Notes under the pieces: model-generated
Told to the model about the DNA's origin: nothing
The model's input: only the letters and a program-made list of their open reading frames with translations
Databases searched by the model: none
In this document: one piece after another, positions 26,462 to 36,466 of the stretch
How the letters are laid out: each line of letters opens with the position of its first letter
Numbering within the stretch: position 1 is the stretch's first letter
Translations under genes and position numbers: made by a program
NCBI RefSeq assembly: GCF_014696925.1
Contig: NZ_JACJQY010000016.1
Location: 37,534 to 101,533 of the forward strand
Origin: Phormidium tenue FACHB-1050
GTDB lineage: Bacteria; Cyanobacteriota; Cyanobacteriia; Pseudanabaenales; Pseudanabaenaceae
Direction: 5' to 3'
DNA length: 64,000 nt

Positions 26462-27052
26462 AAATGGTAGTAAGAGAATACTCAGAATTGTTGATACTTC
26501 ATTGATGAAATAATCGCGCTGATCGATTTTGAGAGTGCGATCGCATAATTGCATAAATTTCCAATCTGTCCCTGTAGTTACACAGCCATAGATAGATTGA
26601 TCCGCTAAACCCGCTTTCTTATTGACTATTTGGGCTGCGATCATCTCTGCTGCACATTGCCCTAAGCCAGATTTAATATTTTCATTTTTAGCTTCAACCA
26701 ACATCAAGACAGGCGATCGCACTTCATAGGAATCCTTAATGGCACTGAGAATATAGTCACAGTAACCAGTTAAGCCCTGTGTTGGATCGATGTTAAATTC
26801 TGTACCAGAGAAAAATCCAATTTCATAGTTGAGTTGACGACGTATCTCTAACAGCACAGGTGCAATCACCATTTCTGATCGTGCTTTTTCAGTATTGATC
26901 GCGGTAGCTAGTGCAAGGTTTTCATCCAGTGTGGTGATTAGATAATTGCTAGCTGTAGTTGGCAAAATATTAGGAAAGAGACTTTTTGGCTCTTCGATAA
27001 CTAGCCCAAAAGTCTCTCGAACGCGGGATAGGTTGAAGTCGCTATAAGCCAT
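26456..27052 (-). CDS. Conserved hypothetical protein, PD-(D/E)XK-like
   Basis: 198 residues. A candidate nuclease-fold core is visible: GYCDYILS supplies an Asp, followed about 20 residues later by LMLVEAKNENIK with E-x-K, then a helix with GLGQCAAEMIAA containing the Gln often found after the core of PD-(D/E)XK enzymes. The C-terminus DYFINEVSTILSILLLPF is hydrophobic. Proteins of this type are widespread in cyanobacteria with no tested function that I know of. It lies immediately downstream of nothing on its own strand and is convergent with pyrD. Nuclease activity is inference only. Confidence 0.75.
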   Translation of the reverse strand: MAYSDFNLSRVRETFGLVIEEPKSLFPNILPTTASNYLITTLDENLALATAINTEKARSEMVIAPVLLEIRRQLNYEIGFFSGTEFNIDPTQGLTGYCDYILSAIKDSYEVRSPVLMLVEAKNENIKSGLGQCAAEMIAAQIVNKKAGLADQSIYGCVTTGTDWKFMQLCDRTLKIDQRDYFINEVSTILSILLLPFK

Positions 27053-27095
27053 ATCGATTAACCTGATAGCAAAAGTTTTGATTATTCTTTTCTAA

Positions 27096-27126
27096 AAAAA
27101 TAGCGGCGCATCGCGCCGCTATTTTT
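27096..27126 (-). terminator. Terminator of the ATP synthase gamma gene
   Basis: AAAAATAGCGGCGC and complement around ATC, two bases from the stop codon, followed on the minus strand by a U-run. Confidence 0.85.
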
Positions 27127-27128
27127 GT

Positions 27129-28076
27129 TTAAGTTAAAGCGGCTGCGCCACCAACAACTTCCAGAATTTCTTGAGTAATCGCAGCTTGACGAGCCTTGTT
27201 GTACTGCAAGGTTAGCGCCTTGATCAAGTCTCCAGCATTTTCACTAGCGTTATTCATTGCGGTCATCCGTGCAGCGAGTTCGCTAGCTACGGACTCTTGC
27301 AAGGCGCGAAGAATTTGGTTGCTGAGGTAGAGAGGCAATAAAGCATCGAGAATTTGTTCGGGATTTTGCTCAAAAAGTAACTCTTTAGGCAATTCCTTAA
27401 CAGTGATTTCCCGCTTTTCGCGCTCGACTTGGAACTTACCACCACGAGTAATCAGGCGGAAGATTTCATCATCTTGAGGCTCTAGTCCTTGAGGCTCTAA
27501 AGGCAAGAGAGTTTGGACTACAGGACGAGAACTAATCAAAGACACAAAGCGAGTATAGATCAGCTCAACGCGATCAATTACTCCACCTAAAAATGCTGAG
27601 GTAATTTCATCACCGATCGCATTGGCTTCGGCAGCATTAGGAATTTGATTTAAGCTAACGAACTTAGCAGCGATCGGTTGCTCACGACGGGCAAAGTATT
27701 GCGCCGCCTTACGTCCGACCAAGATAAAGGTGTAATTAATACCTTGTTCTTTTAGTTCTTTAGCACGGGCTTCAGCGCGGCGAATAATGGTTGAGTTATA
27801 GCCACCACAAAGACCGCGATCGCCTGAAATTACCAGAAGACCAACGGTTTTGACAGGACGTTTTTCAAGCAAAGGCAGACTAACATCCTCGAAGGAGATG
27901 CGCTGCTGGAGACGATATAGGACTTGAGCGAGGCGATCGGCAAAAGGACGAGTGGCAAGAACTTGCATCTGAGCGCGTCTGACCTTTGCGGCTGCGACAA
28001 GACGCATTGCTTCAGTTATCTTGCGAGTATTCTTAACAGTGCCAATGCGATCGCGGATGGATTTGAGGTTAGCCAT
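27129..28076 (-). CDS. atpG: ATP synthase gamma subunit
   Basis: Central rotor shaft of F1-ATP synthase on the thylakoid or plasma membrane. 315 residues. The N-terminal helix [24 protein letters not shown] and the C-terminal helix with [24 protein letters not shown] are the two coiled shaft elements. Residues about 195-235 carry the extra segment found in cyanobacterial and chloroplast gamma subunits. The chloroplast-specific Cys pair is absent, as expected in cyanobacteria. The gene is called atpC in plant and many cyanobacterial nomenclatures. No other atp gene is adjacent in the window, so gamma is separated from atpA-type genes or at their operon's end outside. Confidence 0.95.
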   Translation of the reverse strand: MANLKSIRDRIGTVKNTRKITEAMRLVAAAKVRRAQMQVLATRPFADRLAQVLYRLQQRISFEDVSLPLLEKRPVKTVGLLVISGDRGLCGGYNSTIIRRAEARAKELKEQGINYTFILVGRKAAQYFARREQPIAAKFVSLNQIPNAAEANAIGDEITSAFLGGVIDRVELIYTRFVSLISSRPVVQTLLPLEPQGLEPQDDEIFRLITRGGKFQVEREKREITVKELPKELLFEQNPEQILDALLPLYLSNQILRALQESVASELAARMTAMNNASENAGDLIKALTLQYNKARQAAITQEILEVVGGAAALT

Positions 28077-28207
28077 GAAACTAAATTGCTACTTGCTATT
28101 GAATACTATGGAAAATTTGAAATATCACAGAAGACACTTAAGTATCCTAAGTATCTTAATAAAAAATTGCGCCTTCAAACCGCAAACTAATGTATATCCT
28201 TGAAATT

Positions 28208-28398
28208 GATCCCCCCCAGACCCCCTTAATACCAATTCACGAAAGTGTGACAACACTTTTGTGAATTAAAAACCAAATCCAGTAAAGGTTTTTAAGTAAG
28301 GTTTTTAAGTTAAGAAATGGCGTAGCCATTTCTTAACTTGGTATAAAAAGGGTGGAGAAGAAATTCTTTCCCCTTTTTAAGGGGGTTTGAGGGGGATC
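28208..28398. repeat. Family C palindrome interrupted by a family B element
   Basis: GATCCCCC...ACCCCCTTAA at the left is mirrored by TTAAGGGGGTTTGAGGGGGATC at the right. Between the two halves sits a whole family B copy (28229-28344). Confidence 0.8.
28229..28344. repeat. MITE-like element, family B, copy 2
   Basis: Begins ATACCAATTCACGAAAGTGT and ends with TTGGTAT, with the two typical hairpins. It is nested in the family C palindrome. Confidence 0.85.
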
Positions 28399-28429
28399 TA
28401 AACCTTATATTTTTCGTTAATTCCTTGAT

Positions 28430-29293
28430 ATGATCGCCTCTTCACCTTCCTTTAACCCAATTTTCACGACAAATAGCCAAATATCTGATGCTGATGAGTC
28501 ATCAGATGATTATCTCGAAATAGCAGGGCGTAAGTTCCGATCGCGTTTGATGACTGGCTCAGGGAAATATACTAGTTTCGAGGTGATGCGTCAGGCGATC
28601 GCCGCCAGTGGTTGCGAGATCGTCACCGTGGCGGTGCGTCGGGTGCAAACTAACGCGGCAGGACATGAAGGGCTAGCCGAAGCGATCGACTGGAGCAAAT
28701 ATTGGCTGTTGCCCAACACAGCGGGCTGTCAAACTGCCGATGAAGCAGTGCGCGTGGCAAGATTGGGGCGCGAGATGGCAAAGATTTTGGGTCAAGAAGA
28801 TAATAATTTTGTGAAGCTGGAAGTAATCCCCGATCTCAAATATTTGCTGCCCGATCCGCTTGGCACTTGTAAAGCCGCCGAACAACTCGTCAAAGAAGGT
28901 TTTGCAGTTTTGCCCTACATCAATGCTGATCCAAGGCTTGCTAAAACCCTCGAAGAAATTGGTTGCGTTACCGTGATGCCCCTCGGTTCGCCCATTGGCT
29001 CAGGACAAGGCATTAACAATGCTGCAAATATCAGGATTATTATCGAAGAATCGAAAGTGCCTGTAGTTGTCGATGCAGGTATCGGTGTTCCTAGTGAAGC
29101 AGCCGCCGCAATGGAAATGGGCGCAACTGCTTTACTAGTGAATACGGCGATCGCCTGTGCGAATAATCCTGTGGCGATGGGTCGAGCGATGGGAATGGCA
29201 ACTGAGGCAGGACGCGCCGCTTATTTATCAGGACGAATTCCAGTCAAAGCATATGCTAGTGCCAGTTCCCCGATGACAGGACTAGTTTCATAA
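28430..29293 (+). CDS. thiG: Thiazole synthase
   Basis: Forms the thiazole phosphate ring of thiamine from deoxyxylulose phosphate, dehydroglycine and ThiS thiocarboxylate. 287 residues including a 26-residue non-conserved N-terminus before [20 protein letters not shown]. Family blocks: [41 protein letters not shown] (with the Schiff-base Lys candidate in this strand), [25 protein letters not shown], and [14 protein letters not shown]. thiS and thiO are not adjacent. thiE, which uses its product, is 7.5 kb away on the other strand. Confidence 0.95.
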   Translation: MIASSPSFNPIFTTNSQISDADESSDDYLEIAGRKFRSRLMTGSGKYTSFEVMRQAIAASGCEIVTVAVRRVQTNAAGHEGLAEAIDWSKYWLLPNTAGCQTADEAVRVARLGREMAKILGQEDNNFVKLEVIPDLKYLLPDPLGTCKAAEQLVKEGFAVLPYINADPRLAKTLEEIGCVTVMPLGSPIGSGQGINNAANIRIIIEESKVPVVVDAGIGVPSEAAAAMEMGATALLVNTAIACANNPVAMGRAMGMATEAGRAAYLSGRIPVKAYASASSPMTGLVS

Positions 29294-29327
29294 AACATAG
29301 GGTTGCAATGCAACCCTATGTTTTATG
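29289..29327. terminator. Bidirectional terminator containing both stop codons
   Basis: CATAAAACATAGGGTTGC (29289-29306) pairs perfectly with 29310-29327. It holds the thiG stop in one arm and the glycosyltransferase stop in the other. Confidence 0.9.
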
Positions 29328-30330
29328 GATTCAAACGTTTTAGTATCTTTGTCCATATTCTTTGCGATCGCAGTTTCAGCACTTGCCAATAATGTAAGTC
29401 GGGAATATTGCTTTGATATAACTGCTTGTGATCAAAAAACTCATTTAGCTCCGTCAAAATCACCTGTAACCGCATAGTGATATTTTCAGGACGATGCTCT
29501 TCTAATAATGTTGGTGACAAAGATAACTTTTGATTGGTCTGAATTACTTTGAGAATCCGTTGCATATCAAACTCTTGTGAATATCCTGCAATCTTGTAAC
29601 AGTTAAAAGCAGGATCTAAATAATCTGATAAGCCATGATTGACGCTAGAAAAGACTTGGCAGCCACAGGCTAGAGCCTCCATCGGTTGCAGTCCAAATCC
29701 TTCAGTAACACCTTGAACTGCCCAATATTCTGCGGAATCGTATAGATAAACCTTGGCGCGATTAAATAATCCTTCTAAATCTTCAACATAGCGATCAACT
29801 ACTTCCACACGACATTGCTTTTGCAAAGCAGGAATTAATTGGTTCATCAAATAACTAGAAGATTTTCGTGCTTGTACCAGTACATCAATATCGCGATCGC
29901 GATGCTGATCTTGAAATTTGTTGGAGATTTCATTTGGTAAATAATAAATTAATGAATGCGGCGATCGCTGTCCCCAATATCCGAGCGTATTACGACTGAC
30001 GGTAATAATTGGCACACTAGCAGGTAAATTAAATCCATATTCTGCACTATGGGCATGGTAAATCGCATTCAAACGTTTTAGTTTAGGGGCTAGCTTGGCA
30101 ACATCAAACCCCCAACTCATCACAAAAATCACATCATCCAAAGCTCGAAATGTATCGTCTCCCTTCAGCAAATCATCTAGCCATAAATGTCCCTTTTCCC
30201 GTTGACGATAGGTGACTACTTCCGCAGGACAAACTTTTTTAACTAATTCCAAGGTTTTTAGCTCAGCCCATAATCCGCCGCAAGCAAATTTATTTGTAGT
30301 TCCTGGTAGCAAAAAGTAAAGTCTTCTCAT
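29323..30330 (-). CDS. Glycosyltransferase, GT4-like
   Basis: 335 residues. The N-terminus RRLYFLLPGTTNKFACGG is an unusual first strand and loop for the GT-B fold. The C-terminal half has EGFGLQPMEALACGCQVF (about residues 216-233), the E-x7-E nucleotide-sugar motif of GT4 enzymes, preceded by RAKVYLYDSAEYW. The stretch between, DVLVQARKSSSYLMNQLIPAL, resembles the linker strand of GT-B. Donor and acceptor are unknown. It stands alone; neighbours do not form a polysaccharide cluster. The C-terminus RIWTKILKRLNP is basic. Confidence 0.82.
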   Translation of the reverse strand: MRRLYFLLPGTTNKFACGGLWAELKTLELVKKVCPAEVVTYRQREKGHLWLDDLLKGDDTFRALDDVIFVMSWGFDVAKLAPKLKRLNAIYHAHSAEYGFNLPASVPIITVSRNTLGYWGQRSPHSLIYYLPNEISNKFQDQHRDRDIDVLVQARKSSSYLMNQLIPALQKQCRVEVVDRYVEDLEGLFNRAKVYLYDSAEYWAVQGVTEGFGLQPMEALACGCQVFSSVNHGLSDYLDPAFNCYKIAGYSQEFDMQRILKVIQTNQKLSLSPTLLEEHRPENITMRLQVILTELNEFFDHKQLYQSNIPDLHYWQVLKLRSQRIWTKILKRLNP

Positions 30331-30360
30331 TTATCAAGTTCAAATATTAGGCTCAAATCC

Positions 30361-30960
30361 TTGTTAAACAAGTTTAGGTTAAAAGAGATAACCAGCAAAA
30401 AACTCCAATGGAGTTTTTTGCCTCTGTGGATTGTGACTACAGCTTTAAGTTATGCAGGCGGAGGCAAAGTTAGCGGGTTTGTTTCAGACTATGTAAGGGG
30501 TGATTTTGGGGTGTTTTTGAGTTTTGCCGTGATGAGTTTGGCGATCGCCATAGCCCAGTGGTTAGTGATCAGGCGGCATATTTGCGGCTTGGGATGGTTA
30601 TGGACAACTTTAGTAGGCGGTGCGGTGGGCGGATCACTCAGTTCTTGGGCGAGTTTTCAATTAGCGGTTACCTATGGTGATGCGGTGGATTTATTAGCGA
30701 TTTATGCTTGTTTACGGGGTTTTTCGACGGGATTTATGCAATGGACATGGATGAAACAGCACTTTAAGCGATCGGGTTGGTGGATTGTTGGTACTACAGT
30801 CAGTTGGTATGTAGGCGTAATGGTAGGCAGCTTATTGATCAGGCAGTTGGGATATTTTTTAACGCTGGTGGTCGGGGCAATTTACGGATTGCTGACAGGG
30901 ATCACCTTGCTTTTATTTTTCTGGGATCGGTTTACTTCCTCTCAAGCGCCAAATAAATGA
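30361..30960 (+). CDS. Hypothetical membrane protein with four to five helices
   Basis: 199 residues from a TTG at 30361. The first in-frame ATG comes only after the second hydrophobic segment has begun, so an alternative start is likely to be this TTG. Hydrophobic helices lie near residues 17-33, 50-70, 80-103, 142-162 and 165-190, several rich in Gly and Trp. IRRHICGLGWLWTT and GFSTGFMQWTWMKQHF resemble paired repeats seen in cyanobacterial membrane proteins of unknown role. The last codons are part of the large palindrome that follows. No function can be named. Confidence 0.7.
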   Translation: MLNKFRLKEITSKKLQWSFLPLWIVTTALSYAGGGKVSGFVSDYVRGDFGVFLSFAVMSLAIAIAQWLVIRRHICGLGWLWTTLVGGAVGGSLSSWASFQLAVTYGDAVDLLAIYACLRGFSTGFMQWTWMKQHFKRSGWWIVGTTVSWYVGVMVGSLLIRQLGYFLTLVVGAIYGLLTGITLLLFFWDRFTSSQAPNK

Positions 30961-31000
30961 AGGTGGCGCTTTGCGCCGCCTTTATTTATTTGGCGCTTGA
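30942..31000. terminator. 28-bp-arm palindrome overlapping the stop codon
   Basis: The left arm (30942-30969, starts TCAAGCGCCAAATAAATG) covers the last six codons and the TGA; the right arm is 30973-31000. The two mismatches can both be G-U pairs in RNA. Confidence 0.8.
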
Positions 31001-31070
31001 ATTGTTATACCTCCCATTTTCTAGGCGCACTAAAGTTACACTAAGACATAAGTTCATATGATGATTAGGC

Positions 31071-33020
31071 ATGGCACTTTTTACACTGCGATCGCTCCGC
31101 AAAGATTTTGGCATCAAGGAAATCCTCAAGGATGCTAGTTTTAGCCTCGATGAAGGCGACAAAGTCGGACTGATCGGCACAAATGGTTCGGGTAAATCCA
31201 CATTACTAAAAATGATCGCGGGGCTAGAACATAGCGATGGCGGTGAACTGTGGGTAAATTCCAGCGCCAAAATTATCTATTTACCACAGCAGCCAGACCT
31301 GAATGAAGAAAATACGGTCTTAGAACAGGTATTTGCCGATAGTGGCGAACAGATGTCTTTAGTCAAGGAATATGAAGAAATTTCCGATAAGTTAACCCAC
31401 GGACATGGCGATATGGATCGGTTGCTAGAGCAACTATCGCGAGTATCTGAACGCATGGATCAGACGGGGGCTTGGGATTTGGAGACTAACGCCAAAATTG
31501 TGTTAACTAAATTAGGAATTGATGACTTAGAAGCAAAAATCGGTAGCCTTTCGGGTGGTTATCGCAAACGAATTGCGATCGCCTCGGCATTGCTCTCAGC
31601 CCCTGATGTTTTATTAATGGATGAGCCGACCAACCATCTTGATGCTCTTTCAGTGGAATGGTTACAGAGCTATCTCAATCGCTATCGTGGCGCATTATTA
31701 CTGATCACCCACGATCGCTATTTTCTGGATCGCGTCACCAATCGCATTATCGAAATTGATCGCGGCGATTTGTATTCCTATTCAGGCAATTATTCCTATT
31801 ATTTAGAGAAAAAAGCCGAAGCAGAAGAGTCATCACTGAGTACGCAGCGTAAACATGCAGGACTATTGCGCCGTGAATTGGAATGGTTAAAAAAAGGACC
31901 AAAGGCGCGGAGTACCAAGCAAAAGGCACGCATTGATCGCGCCCATGCTCTGCAAGCCACCGAGTTTAAACAAGCCAATGCTAAAGTTGATATCACCACC
32001 GCAGGACGACGTATCGGCAAAAAAGTAGTGGAACTCGATCGCATCGGTAAGTCCTATGGCGATCGCACTCTGATCAAAGACTTCTCCTATAACTTCACGC
32101 CTGAAGATCGCATCGGTATTATCGGCAGTAATGGCGCGGGTAAATCTACGTTGATGAATATTGTGACGGGACGTTTACAGCCCGATGAAGGCACTGTGGA
32201 AATCGGCACAACGATTCATTTTGGTTACTTCGATCAGCATTCCGACGATCTTGCTGAACATGGCAATCAGCGAGTAATCGACTATCTCAAGGATGTCGCC
32301 GAACTGGTCAAAACCTCCGATGGAAGCATCATTACTGCTTCGCAAATGCTAGAGCGATTTCTCTTCCCTGGTAATACCCAATATGCGCCGATCAACAAAC
32401 TGTCAGGTGGCGAAAAGCGGCGCTTATTCCTGCTGAAAGTATTGATGGCGGCTCCCAATGTCTTGATCCTCGATGAACCGACTAACGACCTTGATGTACA
32501 GACCCTCGCTGTATTAGAAGAATATCTCGAAGAATTTAACGGCTGTGTAATTGTGGTTTCCCACGATCGCTATTTCCTTGATCGCACGGTTGAGATGGTC
32601 TTTTCCTTTGAAGCCGAAGGTGAAGTGCGCCTGTATCCTGGAAACTATTCTATCTATTTAGAATACAAGAAAGACGAGGCTGAGAAAGAATCTAGTGATG
32701 CAAAGGAGCAAGCTGCTAATAAAGCAACTAAAGAGCAGAAGTCCAGTAATATCGCACCATCTGCTCCTGAAACGGCTAAATCCAAAGTGGAATCCAAAAA
32801 AACTTCGCAACTTTCTTACAAAGAGAAGCGCGAATATGAGGAGTTAGAAGCAAAAATCCCCAAACTAGAAGCAGAAAAGACTCAAATCGAGAAGAATCTT
32901 TATCACAATCCGCCTAGTGGTCATACGGAATTACAGAAGCTATCCGCTCGCTTAGCCGAACTAACTATGGAGATCAATACATCCACTGAGCGCTGGCTAG
33001 AACTTGCCGAGCGAATTTAG
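31071..33020 (+). CDS. ABC-F family ATPase (Uup-like)
   Basis: 649 residues, soluble, with two ABC cassettes and no membrane domain. Cassette 1 has GTNGSGKST (Walker A), LSGGYRKR (signature) and LLMDEPTNHLD. Cassette 2 has GSNGAGKST, LSGGEKRR and LILDEPTNDLD. The linker between them (about 240-315) carries ARSTKQKARIDRA, typical of ABC-F. A basic/acidic C-terminal coiled coil (about 545-649) with YKEKREYEELEAKIPKLE is the Uup-type nucleic-acid-binding tail. ABC-F proteins act at the ribosome or on DNA; Uup specifically limits transposon excision and helps ribosome assembly. Which of these applies here is not shown by the sequence. Confidence 0.9.
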   Translation: MALFTLRSLRKDFGIKEILKDASFSLDEGDKVGLIGTNGSGKSTLLKMIAGLEHSDGGELWVNSSAKIIYLPQQPDLNEENTVLEQVFADSGEQMSLVKEYEEISDKLTHGHGDMDRLLEQLSRVSERMDQTGAWDLETNAKIVLTKLGIDDLEAKIGSLSGGYRKRIAIASALLSAPDVLLMDEPTNHLDALSVEWLQSYLNRYRGALLLITHDRYFLDRVTNRIIEIDRGDLYSYSGNYSYYLEKKAEAEESSLSTQRKHAGLLRRELEWLKKGPKARSTKQKARIDRAHALQATEFKQANAKVDITTAGRRIGKKVVELDRIGKSYGDRTLIKDFSYNFTPEDRIGIIGSNGAGKSTLMNIVTGRLQPDEGTVEIGTTIHFGYFDQHSDDLAEHGNQRVIDYLKDVAELVKTSDGSIITASQMLERFLFPGNTQYAPINKLSGGEKRRLFLLKVLMAAPNVLILDEPTNDLDVQTLAVLEEYLEEFNGCVIVVSHDRYFLDRTVEMVFSFEAEGEVRLYPGNYSIYLEYKKDEAEKESSDAKEQAANKATKEQKSSNIAPSAPETAKSKVESKKTSQLSYKEKREYEELEAKIPKLEAEKTQIEKNLYHNPPSGHTELQKLSARLAELTMEINTSTERWLELAERI

Positions 33021-33097
33021 AGAACAACAAAGGCAGCCCCAAACGTCCCTCTTTGCTCTATTAAAAACTTGTCTTTAGTTGAAAAGGATTAGCTGCA

Positions 33098-35587
33098 ATG
33101 GAAAGCAACAAATTTTCTACTCAAAAAACCAATAGCTCTCCGTGGGATCTGTCAAAACTAGGTATAGAAGTACATAACCCGCGCTGGTGGGTTGAGTCAG
33201 CTTGCATTATAGTTGCCTATTTTATTTCATCTTGGTTTGCAGCTAACACCATTTTCTCAACCCTTGGACCTTCTCCTGTTTGGCCAGGTTCTGGGCTAAA
33301 TGCGGGTTTACTCATATTTTTTGGGCGATCGCGATGGTTGGGAATGTTTTGCGGAATATTGCTGTATAACTTACACAGAAACTGGTGGAAAGTTCTAATA
33401 CCAGCATCAGGAGCGGCGATCGGTTCCACAATCGGCACACTGATCACAGTTTCTCTAATCTTAAAGCTTACCCATACTACATACCCATTCCTTAAAGTTC
33501 GCCATGTAGTTTCATTTGTACTTTGTTCGATATTTAGTGGAACGATCCTGCAAACTATAACTGGGGTTGGTATCTATGCCCTAACTAGGAGATATGAAGG
33601 TGCTAATTTTTTTACAAACTTCTTGCTTCCTTGGTGGATTGGTGATTCGGTTGGTGTTTTAATCTTTGCTTCGCTGGCTCTAACATGGCTAAAACCAAAT
33701 CAGAAAGAGGAAAGCAACCCTTATCTTAGTTGGGAAGTAGTGGTAGCTTTCATAAGCATAATTGTGGTGTCCTATTTTTCTTTTTATGAAGCCCAACCCC
33801 TTGAGTACCTTCTGTTACCACCATTGATTTGGTCAGCTTTTCGCTTTGGTCATAGACTGACGACTTTGTTTGTCATGTTTATATCGATGACAGCTTCGAT
33901 CGCTACTGCTAATAAGTTTGGGATATTTTATAAAGCGATTACTACGGGCGATTCACTCCTGTTATTACAAATTTTTATGGGGGTGATTTCCATCATGACC
34001 TTGGCGATCTTGGCGATCGTTGATGAAAATAAGCAAGCAAATTTGAGTTTACAGAGAGCCAATATTGACCTAGAGAAGCGCGTCTTGGATCGAACAATCG
34101 ACTTACAACAAAGTGAAGCGCAAGCTCTAGAACTTGCCGCCAAAGCCGAGTCAGCAAACCAAGCTAAAAGTACTTTTATTGCCAATATGAGTCATGAATT
34201 GCGATCGCCACTAAATGCAGTTCTTGGTTTCTCTCAATTAATGATGCGAGCTAACAACCTCGCAAAAGAACATTACGAAAATGCCAGTATTATTAACCGC
34301 AGTGGTGATTATTTATTGACATTAATTAATAATATTCTCGATCTATCAAAAATTGAAGCAGGCAAAACTACTCTTTATCTTCAAAGTTTTGATCTCGATC
34401 ATTTGTTGGAGGATATTGAAGATATGCTCCAGCTACGGGTCGCTAATGCGGGCTTAGACCTCATCTTTGAACGCGATCCCCAAGTACCTCGCTATATCTG
34501 CACTGATGAAGTTAAACTGCGTCAAGTTTTACTTAACTTAATTGGCAATGCAATTAAATTCACCAAAGAGGGTTTAGTCGTAGTTACTTTGACCAATGCT
34601 GCTACAAATACAGTTGAAAATACAGTCGATACAGTTAGCGATAAATGTATCCTCAATTTCAGCATTAGAGATACAGGCGTAGGTATAGCAGAAGAAGAAC
34701 TACCTCAACTATTTGCATCTTTTTCTCAGGCTCAGGCTGGTCGCGAAAAACAAGAAGGCACAGGCTTAGGGTTAGCGATTAGCCGCAGATTTGTGCAGTT
34801 GATGGGTGGGGATATTTCGGTTACTAGTGAACTTGGAAAAGGCACAACTTTCCAGTTTCAGATTCAAGCCCAAATTAGTACACCTTTAATTAGTGATCCA
34901 AGCCAAAAAAGGCGCACATTAGCTCTTGCACCTGATCAGCCCAACTACAGAATTTTAGTGGTTGATGATAAACCCATTAATAGCCAATTGCTAGTCAAGA
35001 TGCTAAGTCCCATGGGTTTTGAAGTTCAAGAAGCTAGTAATGGACTAGAGGCGATCGCTATTTGGGATCAGTGGGAGCCACACTTAATTTGGATGGATAT
35101 GCGAATGCCCATAATGGATGGCTACGAAGCAACTAAGCATATTAAGTCCACCGTTAAAGGTAATGCCACCGCTGTGATCGCTTTAACTGCAAGTGTTTTA
35201 GAAGAAGAGAAAGCGATCGTGCTTTCCGCAGGGTGTGATGATTTTGTGCGTAAGCCCTTTAGAGAACAAACGATTTTTGATACCCTTGCCAAACATCTTG
35301 GCGTGAAGTATACATACGAAAACATCCAACTTCATGAGCATGACAGTAATTTTTTCTCAGAAATATCATTAACTTCTGAAAATTTAAAAATTATGCCAGA
35401 TAGCTGGATTATGCAATTATATAGATCGGCTCTTGAAGCTGACAAAAATATTGTTATAAACTTAATTGGGGAAATTCCAGACACAGAAAATTTCTTAATC
35501 CGATCGCTAACTAAACTAGCGAGTAATTTCCAATTTGAGAAATTAATTGATCTTACCGAGCCTTTACTTTCCACATACATCGAATAG
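33098..35587 (+). CDS. MASE1-type hybrid histidine kinase
   Basis: 829 residues. The N-terminal ~310 residues form a MASE1 sensor with about eight to ten helices, including GPSPVWPGSGLNAGLLI and LLPPLIWSAFRFG, both classic MASE1 blocks. A coiled coil leads to DHp His366 in ANMSHELRSPLNAVLG, then an ATPase with [17 protein letters not shown] and GTGLGLAIS. The receiver domain (about 612-735) has Asp667 in IWMDMRMPIMDGYE and Lys in VRKPF. A C-terminal helical tail (745-829) resembles a degenerate HPt without a clear His. A REC-PAS response regulator begins 35 bases downstream, so the pair is probably co-transcribed. The signal is unknown. Confidence 0.92.
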   Translation: MESNKFSTQKTNSSPWDLSKLGIEVHNPRWWVESACIIVAYFISSWFAANTIFSTLGPSPVWPGSGLNAGLLIFFGRSRWLGMFCGILLYNLHRNWWKVLIPASGAAIGSTIGTLITVSLILKLTHTTYPFLKVRHVVSFVLCSIFSGTILQTITGVGIYALTRRYEGANFFTNFLLPWWIGDSVGVLIFASLALTWLKPNQKEESNPYLSWEVVVAFISIIVVSYFSFYEAQPLEYLLLPPLIWSAFRFGHRLTTLFVMFISMTASIATANKFGIFYKAITTGDSLLLLQIFMGVISIMTLAILAIVDENKQANLSLQRANIDLEKRVLDRTIDLQQSEAQALELAAKAESANQAKSTFIANMSHELRSPLNAVLGFSQLMMRANNLAKEHYENASIINRSGDYLLTLINNILDLSKIEAGKTTLYLQSFDLDHLLEDIEDMLQLRVANAGLDLIFERDPQVPRYICTDEVKLRQVLLNLIGNAIKFTKEGLVVVTLTNAATNTVENTVDTVSDKCILNFSIRDTGVGIAEEELPQLFASFSQAQAGREKQEGTGLGLAISRRFVQLMGGDISVTSELGKGTTFQFQIQAQISTPLISDPSQKRRTLALAPDQPNYRILVVDDKPINSQLLVKMLSPMGFEVQEASNGLEAIAIWDQWEPHLIWMDMRMPIMDGYEATKHIKSTVKGNATAVIALTASVLEEEKAIVLSAGCDDFVRKPFREQTIFDTLAKHLGVKYTYENIQLHEHDSNFFSEISLTSENLKIMPDSWIMQLYRSALEADKNIVINLIGEIPDTENFLIRSLTKLASNFQFEKLIDLTEPLLSTYIE

Positions 35588-35622
35588 CGCTCTGCACTCT
35601 GCTTATATTGGCAACATAATTC

Positions 35623-36453
35623 ATGATCTACAATCCGTCGCTTGAACTAACAGGCAATATCCTTTTAGTAGATGATCTTCCAGAAAATTTGCAGCTACTT
35701 AGTGATTTATTGCTAACCCTTGGCTATACCGTCCGCAGTGTAACTAGCGGACGAATGGCTCTTAAAACAGCGAAGGTAAAACGCCCCGATCTGATTCTCT
35801 TAGATATCAAGATGCCAGAAATGGATGGATATCAAGTCTGTCAAGCACTCAAAGATGATGAAGATTTACGTGATATACCAGTCATTTTTATTAGCTCTTT
35901 AGATGATGTTTTTGACAAGGTGAAAGCTTTTTGGTCGGGGGGTGTTGATTATATATGCAAACCATTTCAAAGCGAGGAAGTATTAGTTCGTCTTGAGAAC
36001 CAATTGACAATTCAGCGTCAGAAACGGTTACTGCTGGATGAAATCGCTAGGCACAAAGAAACCGAAGAAATGCTCTATCAATCAAGGGCTTTAATTACTA
36101 GCGTTTTAAATAGTGTGTCCGATGGTATTGCGGCGATGCAAGCTGTTCGCGATCCGATTACAGGCAATATTATCGATTTCCGTTGCTTAGTCTTAAATCC
36201 GATGATCTCGAGGATGTTCGATCGCAGTCGCGAAGATTTAATTGGTAAATTAGTGCTAAGAAGATTTCTAGAAAAGTTTAATCGCCAACTGTTTGAACGC
36301 TTAGTTAATGTGGTGGAGACTGGGGTTCCTCTGGATGAAGAGATCTACTACACTTCGGAGCCTGTTGGTTGGTATCGAGTAATAGTGGTCAAGTTAGGGG
36401 ATGGCTTTACCGTCACGATCAGAGATATTACTTCTAAAAAGCAACCCGAATAA
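35623..36453 (+). CDS. Response regulator with PAS domain and no enzymatic output
   Basis: 276 residues: receiver domain (about 12-128) with Asp61 in LLDIKMPEMDGYQV and a Lys in ICKPF, a short coiled coil, then a PAS-like domain (about 150-270) with NSVSDGIAAMQAV. The protein stops after VTIRDITSKKQPE, exactly where a kinase or GGDEF domain would normally begin. It could be a complete adaptor, or a kinase truncated by the family E element that follows 14 bases later. Its partner is the kinase at 33098-35587. Confidence 0.88.
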   Translation: MIYNPSLELTGNILLVDDLPENLQLLSDLLLTLGYTVRSVTSGRMALKTAKVKRPDLILLDIKMPEMDGYQVCQALKDDEDLRDIPVIFISSLDDVFDKVKAFWSGGVDYICKPFQSEEVLVRLENQLTIQRQKRLLLDEIARHKETEEMLYQSRALITSVLNSVSDGIAAMQAVRDPITGNIIDFRCLVLNPMISRMFDRSREDLIGKLVLRRFLEKFNRQLFERLVNVVETGVPLDEEIYYTSEPVGWYRVIVVKLGDGFTVTIRDITSKKQPE

Positions 36454-36466
36454 AAAAGGCGTTGCA

